Virus record (IMG/VR): IMGVR_UViG_3300030430_001633
Coordinates: 1 to 57,909 of that record
DNA: 57,909 bases
From: a virus
Direction: 5' to 3' (one strand)
How positions within the stretch are numbered: the first letter of the stretch is position 1; each line of letters starts with the position of its first letter. Of this stretch, positions 16,521 to 22,880 are shown one piece after another. Both the position numbers and the translations under genes were made by a program. The notes beneath the pieces are model-generated. The model saw nothing but the letters and a program-made list of their open reading frames with translations. It had not been told where the DNA came from and did no database searches.

Positions 16521-17983
16521 CAGTAATATATCCTTTGCACAGGAACAGCTTCATCTTCTTCATAATCTTCGGGGTGCTGTATAAATCCACCCTCTCTAAA
16601 TCTGCGTAAGGCTTGGGTAACTGTGTCAACGTAATCGTCGTGCTCTCCCGCAGGAAACGCCGCACACTCTTCTACGACTTCTTCTGCCCAACGTGTATCC
16701 GGAGCCCATACTAAACCACTTTCAAACAACGGCGCAATAGAGTTGACTCTTGTAAACTTATCGTTACCTCTACTCGGCGTATAATTCATCACAGGTATAC
16801 CCATATTGCGTAATTCTTGAGTAAGCGGCATACCACTGGCTTTTGCTTCAATCAATACACACTCTGGTTCCCAATACTTATACTCATCTAAAGCTAATCG
16901 CCGTAGCTCGGGGAAGTCCCACCTACCACGTTTAGCATCAACTAGAATAATGTTTGGTGGTCCACCTTCCTCTGGGTGGAAAACACCCCATGTGGTAATC
17001 GCACTGTAATCAGCAGTCTCTTTTTTACTAAACGCTGTATCATAAGACTGCATCACATATTCTAAACGTGGGATATCTTCTTTCTGCCACACCTGCCACC
17101 AATCACGTTTCAGTATCGCGGCAACATCGCCAGTAGGGTTCTGCTGCCATTGGGCTTCCCATTTACCTACTGACAAACTTCCCTTAACAGAAAGCAAATC
17201 TTCCTTTTTCCAAAACTCAGGCCAGAGGGGGTCATCACTCTCAGGCATCAAAGCAGGAAACTCTACTACTTCCCACTTATCTGCCAGTATATCTCTACCC
17301 TGCTGCTTTATCAATTTGCCCGTTAAATCATTCTCTGCCCAACGGGTCATAATTATTACGATAGCACCTCCCGGCTGCAAACGCTGGCGCGGCCCTGATG
17401 TATACCATTCATAAGCATGTTCTAATGCTGTGGGGCTAAGTGCATCTTGTTCACTGTGCGGGTCATCAATAATCAACAAATCCGCTCCACGACCCGTCAC
17501 CGCACCACCTACACCAGCCGCAAAATACTCTCCACCCTTACTAGTCTCCCATCGGCCAGCAGCTTGGCTGTCAGCGCGTAACTCTACTCCACTAAAAATT
17601 TTTGTATATTCTGCAGAGTTCATCAAATTACGCACCTTACGACCAAACCTAAAAGCCAACTCAGCCGTGTGCGTTGTCTGCATTATCTTTAAACGTGGGT
17701 TCTTACCCATCAACCAACTCGGCAATAAGTAACTGCCAAATTCACTCTTAGTATGGCGCGGGGGCATATTCACAATTAACCGCTTTAAATCCCCACTGGC
17801 TATGCGGTTAAACTTCTCAGCCATAATCTTATGGTGGCGGCCATTTATAAACTCAGGCCAAACCATTTTTACATACTGCATAAAATCATTCTGGCTGGCC
17901 TCTGCTTGGCTAATCTCTTTTGCACGGTCTAATAAATGGGCGTACTTCTTTAATTGCTCTTCAGGGACTAGCTGAATGTCCAT
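16520..17983 (-). CDS. terL: Terminase large subunit
   Basis: A 487-residue packaging motor: an N-terminal ATPase and a C-terminal RNase H-like nuclease that cuts concatemeric DNA. Walker A-like MPPRHTKS is at residues 73-80, Walker B LLIIDDP at 169-175, and a coupling TRW motif follows near 213-215. Nuclease acidic residues are visible in QSYDTAF (Asp315), VLIEAK (Glu379) and HDDYVDT (Asp449/450/453). A sigma70-like promoter lies just upstream (18011-18039), and this gene begins the late block. The small subunit is encoded 3.7 kb away (21648-22184). Confidence 0.92.
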   Translation of the reverse strand: MDIQLVPEEQLKKYAHLLDRAKEISQAEASQNDFMQYVKMVWPEFINGRHHKIMAEKFNRIASGDLKRLIVNMPPRHTKSEFGSYLLPSWLMGKNPRLKIMQTTHTAELAFRFGRKVRNLMNSAEYTKIFSGVELRADSQAAGRWETSKGGEYFAAGVGGAVTGRGADLLIIDDPHSEQDALSPTALEHAYEWYTSGPRQRLQPGGAIVIIMTRWAENDLTGKLIKQQGRDILADKWEVVEFPALMPESDDPLWPEFWKKEDLLSVKGSLSVGKWEAQWQQNPTGDVAAILKRDWWQVWQKEDIPRLEYVMQSYDTAFSKKETADYSAITTWGVFHPEEGGPPNIILVDAKRGRWDFPELRRLALDEYKYWEPECVLIEAKASGMPLTQELRNMGIPVMNYTPSRGNDKFTRVNSIAPLFESGLVWAPDTRWAEEVVEECAAFPAGEHDDYVDTVTQALRRFREGGFIQHPEDYEEDEAVPVQRIYY

Positions 17984-18010
17984 AAACTAAGGTTCCTCAA
18001 TAAAGCGAAT

Positions 18011-18039
18011 ATTTTATAAATATATCGAAAATTTTTCAA
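18011..18039 (-). promoter_or_regulatory. Probable late promoter before terL
   Basis: On the minus strand a TTGAAA -35 (18034-18039) and a TAAAAT -10 (18011-18016) are separated by 17 bases. This is five of six bases matching the sigma70 consensus in the -10 box and four of six in the -35 box. It ends about 28 bases before the terL ATG and would drive the whole late block. No phage RNA polymerase gene was seen, so host polymerase use is expected. Confidence 0.65.
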
Positions 18040-18200
18040 GGGCAATGAACCTATGACGTTTCAGCATCAACAGGGGTACGTCATCTCGGCTTTTGATCGA
18101 GTAGGGTCAATATCCTGAAACTTTTTTGTTATCACACGATTTGTCCAAAACTTGGCTATACACCGAGGTACAGCCAAGGGGACGGTCTCGCGGGGGCCAC

Positions 18201-18258
18201 AAAAAAAGCCCCGCGCTAGGCGGGGCCAAGGTGGCGGGGGTACCCTAGGCACCCCCGC
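18201..18258 (-). terminator. Double-hairpin terminator after the first paralog cassette
   Basis: On the minus strand two GC-rich hairpins follow the stop codon of the gene at 18266. The first has a 7-bp stem at 18234-18240 / 18252-18258; the second has a 7-bp stem (18208-18214 / 18220-18226, loop of five) followed by seven T residues (18201-18207). The second is a clear intrinsic terminator. Together they isolate the cassette from terL. Confidence 0.8.
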
Positions 18259-18265
18259 GCTGCGG

Positions 18266-18709
18266 TTACTTGGTAGGCTGGGGCTGCGCTACCAGTTTAA
18301 CGTAGCCAGTGCCCCATACCGCGCTGCTAGGGCTGTAGCCGCCGTTAAGCAAAGCCAGCAGGCAAATTGGCTTTTTGCTGCTGTGGCCTAGCGGCTTAGC
18401 TGCGGCCAATATTGCGGCAAGGCTATTATTGCCGTTAACACCGTTAAGCAGCCAGCCCTGTATTGTGGCGCGCACGCCACCGGCCTTGCCGTTAAAGCCA
18501 AACGGTACAGGCTGCGGCTGGTCAAGCTGCACGTTTGGCAGCGGCACAACTTGCACATTATGCAGGTTGCCGCCCGCGTGCTGCTGCACAAACTGCCAAA
18601 TGCAAGCGTAGGTTAACTCGTTACCTGTGTGTTGCAGGGTTGCAGCCTTAACGGTGGCTGCTTTAACCGTGGCCTTTTGGGTGGCCTTACCCTTTTTAGC
18701 GTTTTGCAT
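18266..18709 (-). CDS. Unrecognised protein, paralog A of a two-gene family
   Basis: A 147-residue protein of unknown function. A Lys/Ala/Thr-rich N-terminal tail (residues 1-30) precedes a compact domain (IWQFVQQHAGGN, QPVPFGFNG, GGVRATIQGW, PLGHSSKKPICL, GGYSPSS). Over 107 ungapped residues it shares 68 identities with the protein at 19138-19557 (hand count). Conserved His, Gly, Cys and Trp positions suggest a defined fold. It has its own promoter, 5' stem-loop and terminator. Base composition differs from the surroundings: 38 of 60 bases in 18301-18360 are G or C, against 16 of 60 in 18721-18780. Possibly a moron; I do not recognise the family. Confidence 0.7.
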   Translation of the reverse strand: MQNAKKGKATQKATVKAATVKAATLQHTGNELTYACIWQFVQQHAGGNLHNVQVVPLPNVQLDQPQPVPFGFNGKAGGVRATIQGWLLNGVNGNNSLAAILAAAKPLGHSSKKPICLLALLNGGYSPSSAVWGTGYVKLVAQPQPTK

Positions 18710-18738
18710 TTTACAAGCCTTTCTTTGCTGTAATGCAG

Positions 18739-18756
18739 GTAAGCGTTATTGCTTAC
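18739..18756 (-). promoter_or_regulatory. 5' stem-loop in leader of paralog A
   Basis: On the minus strand GTAAGC-AATAAC-GCTTAC forms a 6-bp stem with a 6-base loop, placed where transcription from the promoter at 18764-18791 would begin. The equivalent hairpin in paralog B (19583-19600) reads ATAAGC-AATGGT-GCTTAT. The outer pair changes from G-C to A-T with pairing kept, and the AAT loop start is conserved. Confidence 0.6.
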
Positions 18757-18763
18757 AATTTTT

Positions 18764-18791
18764 ATTATAAGCATTTAAAAGTCAATAACAA
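18764..18791 (-). promoter_or_regulatory. Promoter of paralog A
   Basis: Minus-strand -10 TATAAT (18764-18769, perfect) and -35 TTGTTA (18786-18791) with a 16-base spacer, about 55 bases before the ATG of the gene at 18266-18709. The leader then holds the stem-loop and an AGAAAGG ribosome site. Confidence 0.65.
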
Positions 18792-19108
18792 CCCCCTAAC
18801 CTAACTTTTTTTAATTTTTATTAACGAGAAAATGCCAAGACATATTAGCATCAGTATCAGTATCCACATCGCGCTGCTCCTTTGTTTGCGTTGCTATTTC
18901 TGTGGCAGTTCAGAACATTCCTGACCAATCCTATTTTGTTCGCCAAAATCCTCTAAAATCTTCACGCTGCGCGACGATGATTGATGACGACCGATGATAC
19001 ATCTAGAGGGACATTGATTGATATATATAGACTTAGGCCTATATATATCGGTCTTCGTCTAGGATGGGAGTCATCATCCTTCCTCCTCAACGATGGTCCT
19101 CGGTGAAA

Positions 19109-19130
19109 GGGGACGCCCGTGGACGTCCCC
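19109..19130 (-). terminator. Terminator after paralog B
   Basis: Minus-strand hairpin with a GGGGACG / CGTCCCC 7-bp stem (arms 19124-19130 and 19109-19115, 8-base loop) followed by a short TTT, eight bases after the stop codon of the gene at 19138. The U tract is short, so efficiency is uncertain. Confidence 0.55.
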
Positions 19131-19137
19131 CCGATTG

Positions 19138-19557
19138 TTAACCTTTGACTACCAGCTTGACGAACGGAGTCATCCAGTATTTGCTAGACGGTGAATATCC
19201 ACCGTGCATCAAGGCGTGTAGGCAGACTGGCTTTTTGCGCGAGTGTCCTAATGGTGCTGCCTTATTGAGTGCTGCCTTTAGCGACGTGTCGCCGTCTACA
19301 CCAAACAACATCCAATCTTGGATGGTCTGGCGTACACCACCCGGACGTCCACCATAACCAAAGGGGACGGGCTGCACGGACTCCTTGTCAACATTGTCTA
19401 GCGGCACAATGTGGACGTTCGCCTCGTTACCGCCAGCGTGCTCTTGGACGAATTGCCAGATCTGGTCGTACGAGATCTCTGCATCGGTGACAAGGAGCTC
19501 AGCTGATTTAACGACAGCTTTGGCGGTGGACTTTTTAACAGATTTTTTAGCAGTCAT
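19138..19557 (-). CDS. Unrecognised protein, paralog B of a two-gene family
   Basis: A 139-residue protein with a basic Lys/Ala/Ser-rich N-terminal tail and the same compact domain as paralog A (IWQFVQEHAGGN, QPVPFGYGG, GGVRQTIQDW, PLGHSRKKPVCL, GGYSPSS). 68 of 107 aligned residues are identical without gaps. As a protein it is far better matched to paralog A than the DNA composition would suggest, so the two copies may have arrived separately or diverged in different hosts. It has its own promoter, leader stem-loop and terminator. No signal peptide or membrane segment. Function unknown. Confidence 0.7.
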   Translation of the reverse strand: MTAKKSVKKSTAKAVVKSAELLVTDAEISYDQIWQFVQEHAGGNEANVHIVPLDNVDKESVQPVPFGYGGRPGGVRQTIQDWMLFGVDGDTSLKAALNKAAPLGHSRKKPVCLHALMHGGYSPSSKYWMTPFVKLVVKG

Positions 19558-19582
19558 GACATGTCCTTTCTACGACATCTCT

Positions 19583-19600
19583 ATAAGCACCATTGCTTAT
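19583..19600 (-). promoter_or_regulatory. 5' stem-loop in leader of paralog B
   Basis: Minus-strand ATAAGC-AATGGT-GCTTAT, a 6-bp stem and 6-base loop at the expected 5' end of the transcript. It corresponds to the hairpin at 18739-18756 before paralog A, with one compensatory pair change. Confidence 0.6.
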
Positions 19601-19606
19601 GAGTAT

Positions 19607-19650
19607 AGAGTAGCACCTAGGATTTTTATTGACAAGTCATTAATTGTCAA
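19607..19650 (-). promoter_or_regulatory. Promoter and operator-like inverted repeat of paralog B
   Basis: Minus-strand -35 TTGTCA (19630-19635), 17-base spacer and -10 TACTCT (19607-19612) with a TG extension just upstream of the -10. The -35 lies in a perfect 7-bp inverted repeat, TTGACAA-N8-TTGTCAA (19629-19650). The same geometry (arms with an 8-base spacer over a TTGTC -35) is seen before the SNF2 gene at 40535-40558, suggesting repressor binding. Confidence 0.55.
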
Positions 19651-19769
19651 AAAACATCAGCGTCATCATCTATCATCATCAGGTCTGCGAATCCTCGTAA
19701 ATCGTCAGCCGACAATGATTGAGGAAGATTGATGAGTTGACTCTGGACAGAAGATGATTGATGACAAAA

Positions 19770-20210
19770 CTAGACTTCGTCCTCCCTTGTGATGGGAGAT
19801 GAGGATGATAAAATATGATTGATGGCCCCCGCCCAATCGTAAGGAATCCCTGAGCTCCAGTCAGGGGACAATGGTCCGTCTTTCTCTGTCTGTCCTGCTA
19901 TCTCCATGGCCCTAGAACCGTGAAATATATTTATAGTTCGGGAAGAAGGATGACCAACCAAGTTCCAGACATTACCAGATTGTCCGCTATATCTTATCTG
20001 CCAAGCAATTTGATGAGGACGAAGTGCGATCTTGTTTAGTGAGTTTAACCTATGGACCTTCAGCTCAAGCCAAAAAGCATAGCCGTCAAGTATGCCGTGC
20101 AAGTCAGGTACTCCAGGACTAGACCAAGACTCTAGGCGCGTCCAAAACACGCCTAGCTCCTTAGTTCCCTCACGGAGATTTTTCCACAATGTGGACTCTG
20201 GTTTACTCAC
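19770..20210 (-). CDS. PD-(D/E)XK nuclease, VRR-NUC-like
   Basis: A 146-residue protein with a nuclease core: Glu5 in the first helix, SPGVPDLHG (Asp36), FWLELKV (Glu49-x-Lys51) and PHQIAW (Gln67). The order E, G-x-P-D, E-x-K, Q matches the VRR-NUC group of PD-(D/E)XK enzymes, which includes structure-specific and Holliday-junction-type nucleases. The C-terminal half (from about residue 85) is variable. The start overlaps the upstream stop by 4 bases. A role in recombination or in resolving replication intermediates before packaging is inferred. Confidence 0.72.
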   Translation of the reverse strand: MSKPESTLWKNLREGTKELGVFWTRLESWSSPGVPDLHGILDGYAFWLELKVHRLNSLNKIALRPHQIAWQIRYSGQSGNVWNLVGHPSSRTINIFHGSRAMEIAGQTEKDGPLSPDWSSGIPYDWAGAINHILSSSSPITREDEV

Positions 20211-20416
20211 CGCAAACCAAGCCGACGCTGCTCTGCTTTGCTCATCGGAAACGACTCACAGATCTGTTCGCCGTCGCGCGTGATACGGATGTAGTGCTTG
20301 TAGAGATTTGTCTCAGCATACTCAAAAGCCTTTCCCTCATCCTTAAATCCAGCCACATACGCCCAGTCATCTGTAGACGCGTGGTATTTCTCAATGGTGT
20401 AAAATCCTGGTTGCAT
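20207..20416 (-). CDS. Small hypothetical protein
   Basis: A 69-residue protein (MQPGFYTIEKYHASTDDWAY, ending KAEQRRLGLR) with an alternating beta/alpha look and no recognisable motif. It is the first gene after the promoter at 20448-20475 and has the recurring CTCGTAGAAAGGAG leader seven bases before its ATG. It overlaps the VRR-NUC gene by 4 bases. Function unknown. Confidence 0.55.
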   Translation of the reverse strand: MQPGFYTIEKYHASTDDWAYVAGFKDEGKAFEYAETNLYKHYIRITRDGEQICESFPMSKAEQRRLGLR

Positions 20417-20447
20417 CTGTCTGCTCCTTTCTACGAGCGTTGTTACA

Positions 20448-20491
20448 ATAATAAAGTAACAAAGGGGACAATCAATGACACCCCCTTTGTT
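20448..20491 (-). promoter_or_regulatory. Terminator-like hairpin overlapping a promoter
   Basis: A 10-bp inverted repeat (AACAAAGGGG / CCCCTTTGTT, 20458-20467 and 20482-20491) follows the stop of the gene at 20503. Inside it starts a minus-strand promoter: TTGATT (20470-20475), 16-base spacer, TATTAT (20448-20453). The hairpin could end upstream transcripts while the promoter starts the next unit. Confidence 0.5.
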
Positions 20492-20502
20492 GTCTTGTTG
20501 TG

Positions 20503-20718
20503 TCAGCTATAAATGCTGTCGGCTACAGACTTACGCATAAACCCGATAATCTCTAGGTTGTCAACGAAGTTGTCCCATCCTTGGTTCCAGTCATCCTTGG
20601 TGTAGGGTGTCCAGTCTGCTGATCTGTCTCGGTTTATTTCTTCCAAGACCTGAGTAAGATCCCAGACAAACCTTTCGCCTGTCTGGGTATCCCGCACAAT
20701 GTAGCGCATATCACTCAT
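20503..20718 (-). CDS. Small hypothetical protein
   Basis: A 71-residue protein starting MSDMRYIVRDTQTGERFVWD. The start at 20718 overlaps the upstream gene by 8 bases, with GGATGAAC before it; a Met at 20724 is an alternative. It contains a Trp/Asp-rich middle (DWTPYTKDDWNQGWDNFVDN) and a hydrophobic C-terminal helix. Function unknown. Confidence 0.5.
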   Translation of the reverse strand: MSDMRYIVRDTQTGERFVWDLTQVLEEINRDRSADWTPYTKDDWNQGWDNFVDNLEIIGFMRKSVADSIYS

Positions 20719-20902
20719 GTTCATCCAACCTGAACATCTGGATCTGGTTTTGGCACTGGGGACAAGGGGTTTTGTCCTCATCGGTTAGGTGTCTGGCATA
20801 ATTATTGCCGAGCATCGGCATCCCACACAAGGTAGTCGGCTCATTGGGTATCTGCCAATGCTGCTGGCCGAGACGTTTAGTCCACTCATACAACTGTGTC
20901 AT
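20711..20902 (-). CDS. Small zinc-binding protein
   Basis: A 63-residue protein with a probable Cys-His-Cys-Cys zinc site: TTLCGMPM (Cys26), ARHLT (His38) and PCPQC (Cys47, Cys50). This resembles small treble-clef-like or zinc-ribbon proteins found widely in phages, whose partners are unknown. It overlaps the genes on both sides by a few bases. Confidence 0.55.
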   Translation of the reverse strand: MTQLYEWTKRLGQQHWQIPNEPTTLCGMPMLGNNYARHLTDEDKTPCPQCQNQIQMFRLDEHE

Positions 20903-21210
20903 TGGAACCTCCCCTGCTCAAGTGCTGCCTCGTTGTTCCAGATAGCTTCGTCAGACTCGTCGTAGCTGTCTTGGTCAACCTGCTCATCCTCGAGAGCGTC
21001 CATGAATTGTATGGCAGCCACGCGGTTGTCGTAATCGCGCTTGGCCTCGTCGTAGCTGTTGTAGATGCGTATGTTACCAGAGATACGCTTGGGAGTAGCA
21101 AGGCCATCCTCGCGGAAAACCATCCAGCCTATGTTGATAGGCGCGTAACGCAGGACTGTTTGTGAGCGTCCCTCGTTAAACACATAAGTAAGGTCTTTGG
21201 GCATCTTCAT
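20899..21210 (-). CDS. Small acidic hypothetical protein
   Basis: A 103-residue protein starting MKMPKDLTYVFNEGRSQTVL. The start at 21210 is set by GGAG six bases upstream; a longer frame from 21267 would run through the promoter and leader. The C-terminal third is strongly acidic (DALEDEQVDQDSYDESDEAI). First gene of a transcription unit with promoter at 21241-21269. Function unknown. Confidence 0.55.
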   Translation of the reverse strand: MKMPKDLTYVFNEGRSQTVLRYAPINIGWMVFREDGLATPKRISGNIRIYNSYDEAKRDYDNRVAAIQFMDALEDEQVDQDSYDESDEAIWNNEAALEQGRFQ

Positions 21211-21240
21211 TGTGAGCTCCTTTCTGTGAGCGTTGCAATA

Positions 21241-21297
21241 ATTATAAGGTAATACAAGTGACGGCAAGTGATAAGTCTTTTATGCTCACTTGCCGTC
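21241..21297 (-). promoter_or_regulatory. Promoter and upstream hairpin at 21.25 kb
   Basis: A perfect minus-strand TATAAT (21241-21246), with only weak -35 candidates (TTGCCG at a 15-base or ACTTGC at a 17-base spacer). Upstream of it a 12-bp stem (GACGGCAAGTGA / TCACTTGCCGTC, 21260-21271 and 21286-21297) follows the stop of the gene at 21305 and may act as terminator or operator. Confidence 0.5.
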
Positions 21298-21304
21298 CTA
21301 TTAA

Positions 21305-21577
21305 TTAGTAGTCACGCAAAAACTGCTTGAGCTCAAACAGGTGGGCGTCCTCGGCAACGGTAGTTGCGTAGGTGCAGTCAACCTTGCAGTCATCATTGTT
21401 AGTGTTTGTAATGGTGACGTGCGTCTCATGCTCAAAACCAACTATGCTTATTTGCCTCAAATCATCAAGGCAGCATAGCACCCTGTCATCAGTGACCTCA
21501 AGGTGTGTTGGCTGTATTGCGTGATAGTCAACCCAGTGGTGCAACACTGCGTCTCGGGTTTGTTCAAAGTAGTTCAT
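21305..21577 (-). CDS. Small hypothetical protein
   Basis: A 90-residue acidic protein (MNYFEQTRDAVLHHWVDYHA; LEVTDDRVLCCLDDLRQISI) with several cysteines and no recognisable motif. It is expressed from the distinctive promoter at 21610-21646 through an AAAGAAAGGA leader nine bases before the ATG. It is followed by a strong hairpin at 21260-21297. Function unknown. Confidence 0.5.
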   Translation of the reverse strand: MNYFEQTRDAVLHHWVDYHAIQPTHLEVTDDRVLCCLDDLRQISIVGFEHETHVTITNTNNDDCKVDCTYATTVAEDAHLFELKQFLRDY

Positions 21578-21609
21578 CGTAACGTGTCCTTTCTTTGACT
21601 GTTGTTACA

Positions 21610-21646
21610 ATTATACTATGCCATAGTTGAGTAAAAATGATAACTC
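21610..21646 (-). promoter_or_regulatory. Conserved 37-base promoter element, copy 1
   Basis: Minus strand: GAGTTATCA (21638-21646), 14 bases, TGGCATA (21617-21623), one base, then TATAAT (21610-21615). The identical arrangement and length occur at 24095-24131. GAGTTATCA begins directly after the stop codon of terS. The downstream sequence TTGTAACAAC is shared with the leader at 20.44 kb. Confidence 0.65.
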
Positions 21647-21647
21647 T

Positions 21648-22184
21648 TTATTTGTCGCTATCTTCATGCTCAATAATCATGTTCCCGTCTGCGACGACAG
21701 CCAGCGCGGGGAACTCTTCCTGAATCTTTTTAATTTCTCGCATCACTTCATCGCGGCTCATCTGGTCAATCTTCCCATGGAGGATTTCTTTACGATCTAT
21801 ATAGATCCCAGCAGCCTGTCCTCTAGACTTCTCGGCAGCGACGGCAGCAGCAAAATTTCCTCCCGTCATGGCAGCGTCACGGATCTCTGCAAGTTTTTTG
21901 ACATGACCTTCAAAGCTCACCTCATACTTACGAGCCAGCTCTTGCTTCAGTTCACGGATCCTCTCCACGACATGGGGATACCGCTGCCCATTGAGTAATT
22001 GTGAGGCAATGGCATGGGCAGACTTCACAGAATATCCAGCGCGGACTGCTGCCTCAGTCTGGGAAATATCCTCACAGACGTAGAGTCGTGCAAATTCTTC
22101 TTGTTTCGGCGTGATGGATTTTTCTTTGCGCGGATTTGCGACGACATCGAGTGTGGGTTTATGAGTCGCTTTTGCCAGAGCCAT
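21648..22184 (-). CDS. terS: Terminase small subunit
   Basis: A 178-residue protein that recognises phage DNA and regulates the packaging motor. The N-terminal region (SITPKQEEFARLYVCEDISQ, TEAAVRAGYSVKSAHAIASQ) is the helix-turn-helix DNA-binding domain of the Terminase_2 type, at about residues 23-65. The rest is helical (HVVERIRELKQELARKYEVS) and would form the oligomerisation core, with an acidic C-terminus (EHEDSDK). It is 3.7 kb from terL, with a nuclease, small genes and two cassettes in between. AGAGGAGAGG precedes the ATG. Confidence 0.85.
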   Translation of the reverse strand: MALAKATHKPTLDVVANPRKEKSITPKQEEFARLYVCEDISQTEAAVRAGYSVKSAHAIASQLLNGQRYPHVVERIRELKQELARKYEVSFEGHVKKLAEIRDAAMTGGNFAAAVAAEKSRGQAAGIYIDRKEILHGKIDQMSRDEVMREIKKIQEEFPALAVVADGNMIIEHEDSDK

Positions 22185-22211
22185 GTGACCCCTCTCCTCT
22201 TAGCGATGGGA

Positions 22212-22286
22212 TACTTTGCATAATAGGACCAAAACAGAATTTTGTTAAATTCAAATTTATCGCAGATTCAACCGCGCGGACGGAAA
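22212..22286 (-). promoter_or_regulatory. Bipartite regulatory element, copy 1
   Basis: Minus strand: TTTCCGTCCGCGCG (22273-22286), 37 bases, then GTTTTGG-N-CCTATTA-NN-CAAAGTA (22212-22235). A second copy is at 40373-40446, with 14 of 14 and 21 of 24 bases matching and a 36-base gap. In this copy TTAACA-N17-TATTAT could serve as -35 and -10, about 35 bases before terS. Confidence 0.65.
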
Positions 22287-22530
22287 TACTTTCGTTGAGA
22301 TATTGGTTATTGAACCATCAACCTACCCACAACTCATTGAATATATGTGGATACCCATATATCGTATATTTTCAATTCATAAAAAACAAATTTACTCCCA
22401 TCCATCATTCACCCCTATATACCAAACTGACCAATTTAGGGGGTTACCTACCTACCACCCCCTGCCTTTGAGACGATCGAGCGGCGTCGAGAAGCGGTCT
22501 TTTTTGCCTCGCGAACCAAGTTTAGTGGGT

Positions 22531-22560
22531 AAAAGACCCCCAGCCGTTACCGACTGAGGG
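22531..22560 (-). terminator. Terminator after the HTH gene
   Basis: Minus-strand hairpin with a 10-pair stem (arms 22551-22560 and 22537-22546, including two G-T pairs), a GTAA loop and a TCTTTT tail (22531-22536). It lies about 30 bases after the stop of the gene at 22590, in good intrinsic-terminator form. Confidence 0.65.
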
Positions 22561-22589
22561 CAAGTTTAGGGAGGAATTATGAAGCAAGG

Positions 22590-22880
22590 TTACTTCTTCA
22601 CGTCCCACCCTAACATAGATTTCACACGTTGCCACATATCAATCCAAACATTTTGCGACGGAGGTGCGGAACCCAGAGCTTTTTGGCTCTTGTTATTAAA
22701 CTGGTCTACGGAGATGATTGGGTTAGGCATGGTCTCGGTTGGCACTCGACTATAGAGCACATACGTTAGTTGATTCATAGTCAGGTTATGATTGCGGCTC
22801 AACTCGCGGAGGGTATCCCCCGCGAGCTTATCTGCATGAACCTCATCAATCAACCGTTGAGTGTACTTTTTACGCGGCAT
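22590..22880 (-). CDS. Small helix-turn-helix DNA-binding protein
   Basis: A 96-residue protein starting MPRKKYTQRLIDEVHADKLA, with GGAGG seven bases before the ATG at 22880. Residues 18-45 (GDTLRELSRNHNLTMNQLTY) form a resolvase-like helix-turn-helix, with a basic N-terminus. The C-terminal half is unstructured, then amphipathic (VWIDMWQRVKSMLGW). It overlaps the RHH/winged-helix gene upstream by 11 bases and is followed by a terminator. Likely a transcription regulator of the phage; its target is unknown. Confidence 0.6.
   Translation of the reverse strand: MPRKKYTQRLIDEVHADKLAGDTLRELSRNHNLTMNQLTYVLYSRVPTETMPNPIISVDQFNNKSQKALGSAPPSQNVWIDMWQRVKSMLGWDVKK

Larger units (their letters stand above)
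18710..19137. other. Intergenic region between the two paralog cassettes
   Basis: 428 bases without a credible gene. From left to right it holds the leader, stem-loop and promoter of paralog A (18710-18791), an AT-rich T-tract stretch, the repeat GATGATTGATGAC at 18976-18988 (copied at 19753-19765), an 11-bp AT-rich inverted repeat at 19020-19049 (arms GATATATATAG / CTATATATATC, 8-base loop) and the terminator of paralog B (19109-19130). The AT palindrome and repeats could be regulatory or replication-related, but no origin signature is certain. Confidence 0.55.
22185..22589. other. Regulatory intergenic region upstream of terS
   Basis: 405 bases with no credible gene. It contains the terS leader, one copy of the bipartite element (22212-22286), an AT-rich stretch around 22330-22430 with an ATATATG / CATATAT inverted repeat, and the terminator of the gene at 22590 (22531-22560). 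The AT-rich segment could be a replication or packaging site, but nothing decisive is seen. Confidence 0.55.

Noticed and set aside
18120-18185. Possible small RNA or tRNA-like structure near the CTTGGCT/AGCCAAG inverted repeat
   Set aside because: Only a single 7-bp stem with a 14-base loop is visible; this is not enough for an RNA gene call.
20899-21267. Longer start (21267) for the gene ending at 20899
   Set aside because: It would place coding sequence over the TATAAT promoter and AGAAAGGAG leader; ATG at 21210 fits the ribosome site.
22330-22430. AT-rich stretch as replication origin
   Set aside because: It has an ATATATG/CATATAT inverted repeat but no iterons or DnaA-like boxes that I could identify; recorded only as part of the intergenic region.
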